From contig DASWIE010000003.1 in NCBI GenBank assembly GCA_036397815.1, positions 1 through 64,000 of the forward strand: 64,000 nt of DNA, written 5' to 3'. Below are positions 62,897 through 64,000 of the stretch, piece after piece. Origin of the DNA: DASQFY01 sp036397815. GTDB lineage: Bacteria; Chloroflexota; Limnocylindria; QHBO01. Made by a program: the position numbers and the translations under genes. Under the pieces are notes generated by a model. It had not been told where the DNA came from. It made no database searches and worked only from the letters and a program-made list of their open reading frames with translations. Each line of letters starts with the position of its first letter. Position 1 is the stretch's first letter.

Positions 62897-63226
62897 ATGC
62901 AGACGATCGGGATCGTTCTGAACGTTGGCAAGGACCAGGCCGATGAGTTCGAGCGCGGGTTTCGCGAGATGGAGGCGCCGATCTGGGCGGACCTGCACGC
63001 GCGCGGCGCGTTGACCATGGCGACGCTGACCCGGGTCGACATCAGCACGAAGAAGGTGGGTGGCGCCGCGCAGTATCTCGTCGTCGCCATCTTCGCCACC
63101 GACGAGGGACATCATCTCCACGACCAGGATCCGCGCTTCGAGGCCTGGAACAAACGCGCGGACGCCTATCAGATCGAGGAGCCGTTCGTGTTCGGTGGCG
63201 ACACCATCATCAGCGAGGGCCCATAG
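62897..63226 (+). CDS. Small ferredoxin-fold (dimeric alpha-beta barrel-like) protein
   Basis: 109 aa, no assigned function. MQTIGIVLNVGKDQADEFERGFREMEAPIWADL and VGGAAQYLVVAIFATDEGHHLHDQDPRFEAWNKRADAY alternate strands and helices like antibiotic-biosynthesis-monooxygenase/EthD-type barrels. The start is firm: GGAGG directly upstream, and the ATG lies inside GGACCGATG. Its 3' end overlaps the convergent phosphatase-family gene by 58 bp. Confidence 0.7.
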   Translation: MQTIGIVLNVGKDQADEFERGFREMEAPIWADLHARGALTMATLTRVDISTKKVGGAAQYLVVAIFATDEGHHLHDQDPRFEAWNKRADAYQIEEPFVFGGDTIISEGP

Positions 63227-63918
63227 TGCCGCCCGTCACCCAGCTCGATCTCGGCGATCACCGGGCAGTGATCGCTGCGTGACGAGGCGCAGGCGACAGT
63301 CAGCGAATTCACACCGATCGACGGTGATACGAACACGCGATCCAGCCGTAACACCGCAGGGAGCCACGGTACACCGATGGGTCGCCAGGTCGCATCGGCA
63401 CTCCCGACTGCCTCTGCCGCATCGAGCAGGCCATCGAGGCGCCAGCTGACTGCGTTGAAGTCCCCCGCCACGACCATTTGTTGACCGGGTGCGCTCTGCT
63501 CCGCCAGCCAGACGGTGAGATCCGCCAGCTGTCGATTTCGGGGACCGGCGTGCAGGAACGGCACGGGCATTGGTGCCTTGGCGTGGACGCAGACGGCCAG
63601 CAGCTCGCCACGCGCGTGCGCCACGCTCGCCACCAGGATGCGCGGCCGATCCCAGATGTCGGGGGCGAGCCGCAAGGTCGATGCGCGACGCAGCGGCAGG
63701 CGGCTGAGGATCGCCATCCCGGGCCAGCTGCCGGCCGCCCCATCGGTGTAGGAGTGCGCGAGCCAGTCTGCGTTGGACGGCTCAGCCGCCAGGGCGGAGG
63801 CATCGGCCTCCTGCAGGAAGACGAGATCCGGCTGATGGCGAGCCAAGACAGCGGAGAGGCCGACCTGCTCGGCCGCCTGCCCCTGCAGGTTCCACGTCAG
63901 GACCGTGAGGGGCGCCAC
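63169..63918 (-). CDS. Endonuclease/exonuclease/phosphatase family protein
   Basis: 249 aa. Opens LTVLTWNLQGQ (the TWN start of the EEP fold) and has PDLVFLQEAD (metal-binding Glu), VVAGDFNAVSW (GDFN), LDRVFVS and the terminal SDHCPVIAEI (SDH). All catalytic motifs of Mg-dependent DNases, phosphatases or sphingomyelinase-like enzymes are present; the substrate is unknown. No signal peptide. GTG 63918 follows the stop of the next upstream gene by 4 nt. The last 19 codons extend past the usual end and overlap the 109-aa gene. Confidence 0.85.
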   Translation of the reverse strand: MAPLTVLTWNLQGQAAEQVGLSAVLARHQPDLVFLQEADASALAAEPSNADWLAHSYTDGAAGSWPGMAILSRLPLRRASTLRLAPDIWDRPRILVASVAHARGELLAVCVHAKAPMPVPFLHAGPRNRQLADLTVWLAEQSAPGQQMVVAGDFNAVSWRLDGLLDAAEAVGSADATWRPIGVPWLPAVLRLDRVFVSPSIGVNSLTVACASSRSDHCPVIAEIELGDGRHYGPSLMMVSPPNTNGSSI

Positions 63919-63922
63919 CTCC

Positions 63923-64000
63923 TCAGCGCTCGGCCTGGACTCCCAGCGTCACGGCAGCCGCGATCACCGCGACCGCCAGCGCCACCGCGTCCGCGGCCGT
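63923..64000 (-). CDS. 3' end of a minus-strand gene (partial)
   Basis: The last 25 codons of a frame that is open to the window edge and stops at TGA (63923-63925), just 4 nt before the EEP gene start. The residues visible are hydrophobic (ALAVAVIAAAVTLGVQAER), consistent with the C-terminal membrane helix of a polytopic protein. The identity cannot be told from this fragment. Confidence 0.45.
   Translation of the reverse strand, partial: TAADAVALAVAVIAAAVTLGVQAER

Overview
The window is a compact, GC-rich (roughly two-thirds G+C by eye) stretch of bacterial chromosome, almost entirely coding, with many 1-4 nt start/stop overlaps and convergent genes that abut or overlap. Gene content and order (infC-rpmI-rplT-pheS-pheT, recA-recX, rny-ymdB-miaA, ruvC-ruvA and ruvB apart, tgt/queA, a threonyl-tRNA synthetase without a TGS domain, an EF-G2-type paralogue, F420-type LLM oxidoreductase, 11 putative leaderless promoters) suggest a high-GC member of the Terrabacteria, most likely Chloroflexota (for example Limnocylindria/Ellin6529-like) rather than an actinobacterium. 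This placement is inference. No rRNA, tRNA, CRISPR array, insertion sequence or prophage was recognised.

Layout. 0-1.3 kb: the 3' end of a phenylacetyl-CoA epoxidase operon (paaC partial, paaD). 1.3-12 kb: translation block (thrS; a zinc-ribbon/cyclase/AAA/TPR signalling protein; infC with a rare AUA start; rpmI, rplT, terminator; pheS, pheT). 12-18.5 kb: cvpA, mpg, mutS2, then a class A penicillin-binding protein on the minus strand. 18.5-24.4 kb: tyrS, a DUF4383 membrane protein, an EF-G paralogue, a C-terminal fragment of an HTH-nuclease family and unknown genes. 24.4-28.7 kb: yebC, a lipoprotein, ruvC, ruvA, two NUDIX enzymes, a CoA-binding protein and a GNAT acetyltransferase. 28.8-49 kb: an interrupted purine-catabolism region (uricase, OHCU decarboxylase, HIU hydrolase, allantoinase/hydantoinase-like amidohydrolase, malate synthase, three-subunit xanthine dehydrogenase, molybdopterin cytidylyltransferase MocA, NCS2 purine permease) with ruvB, DUF2905 and signalling genes between. 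48-64 kb: queA, tgt, recA, recX, an LLM oxidoreductase, rny, ymdB, miaA, a second GGDEF/EAL protein, hflX, a PLP lyase and small genes.

How the genes work together. NCS2 permease, xanthine dehydrogenase and MocA would import hypoxanthine/xanthine and oxidise it to urate. PucL, UraH and UraD convert urate to allantoin, the amidohydrolase opens the hydantoin ring, and malate synthase can assimilate the glyoxylate that results. DUF6265, DUF3830 and cupin proteins sit inside these clusters as possible accessory factors. RuvA/B/C, RecA/RecX, MutS2 and Mpg are a DNA repair set. QueA and Tgt are two steps of queuosine synthesis.

What the ordinary genes do not explain: (1) a family of about 150-bp intergenic elements with palindromic terminal inverted repeats (four copies), one of which supplies the C-terminus of an HTH-PD-(D/E)XK protein, plus two unrelated elements of the same architecture; (2) a strongly over-represented nonamer GGACCGATG (22 copies counted on both strands), five of them containing a start codon; (3) eleven TANNNT-N6/7-start leaderless promoters, two of which drive 12-codon upstream ORFs translationally coupled to ruvB and tgt; (4) overlapping divergent -10 boxes between yebC and its neighbour.
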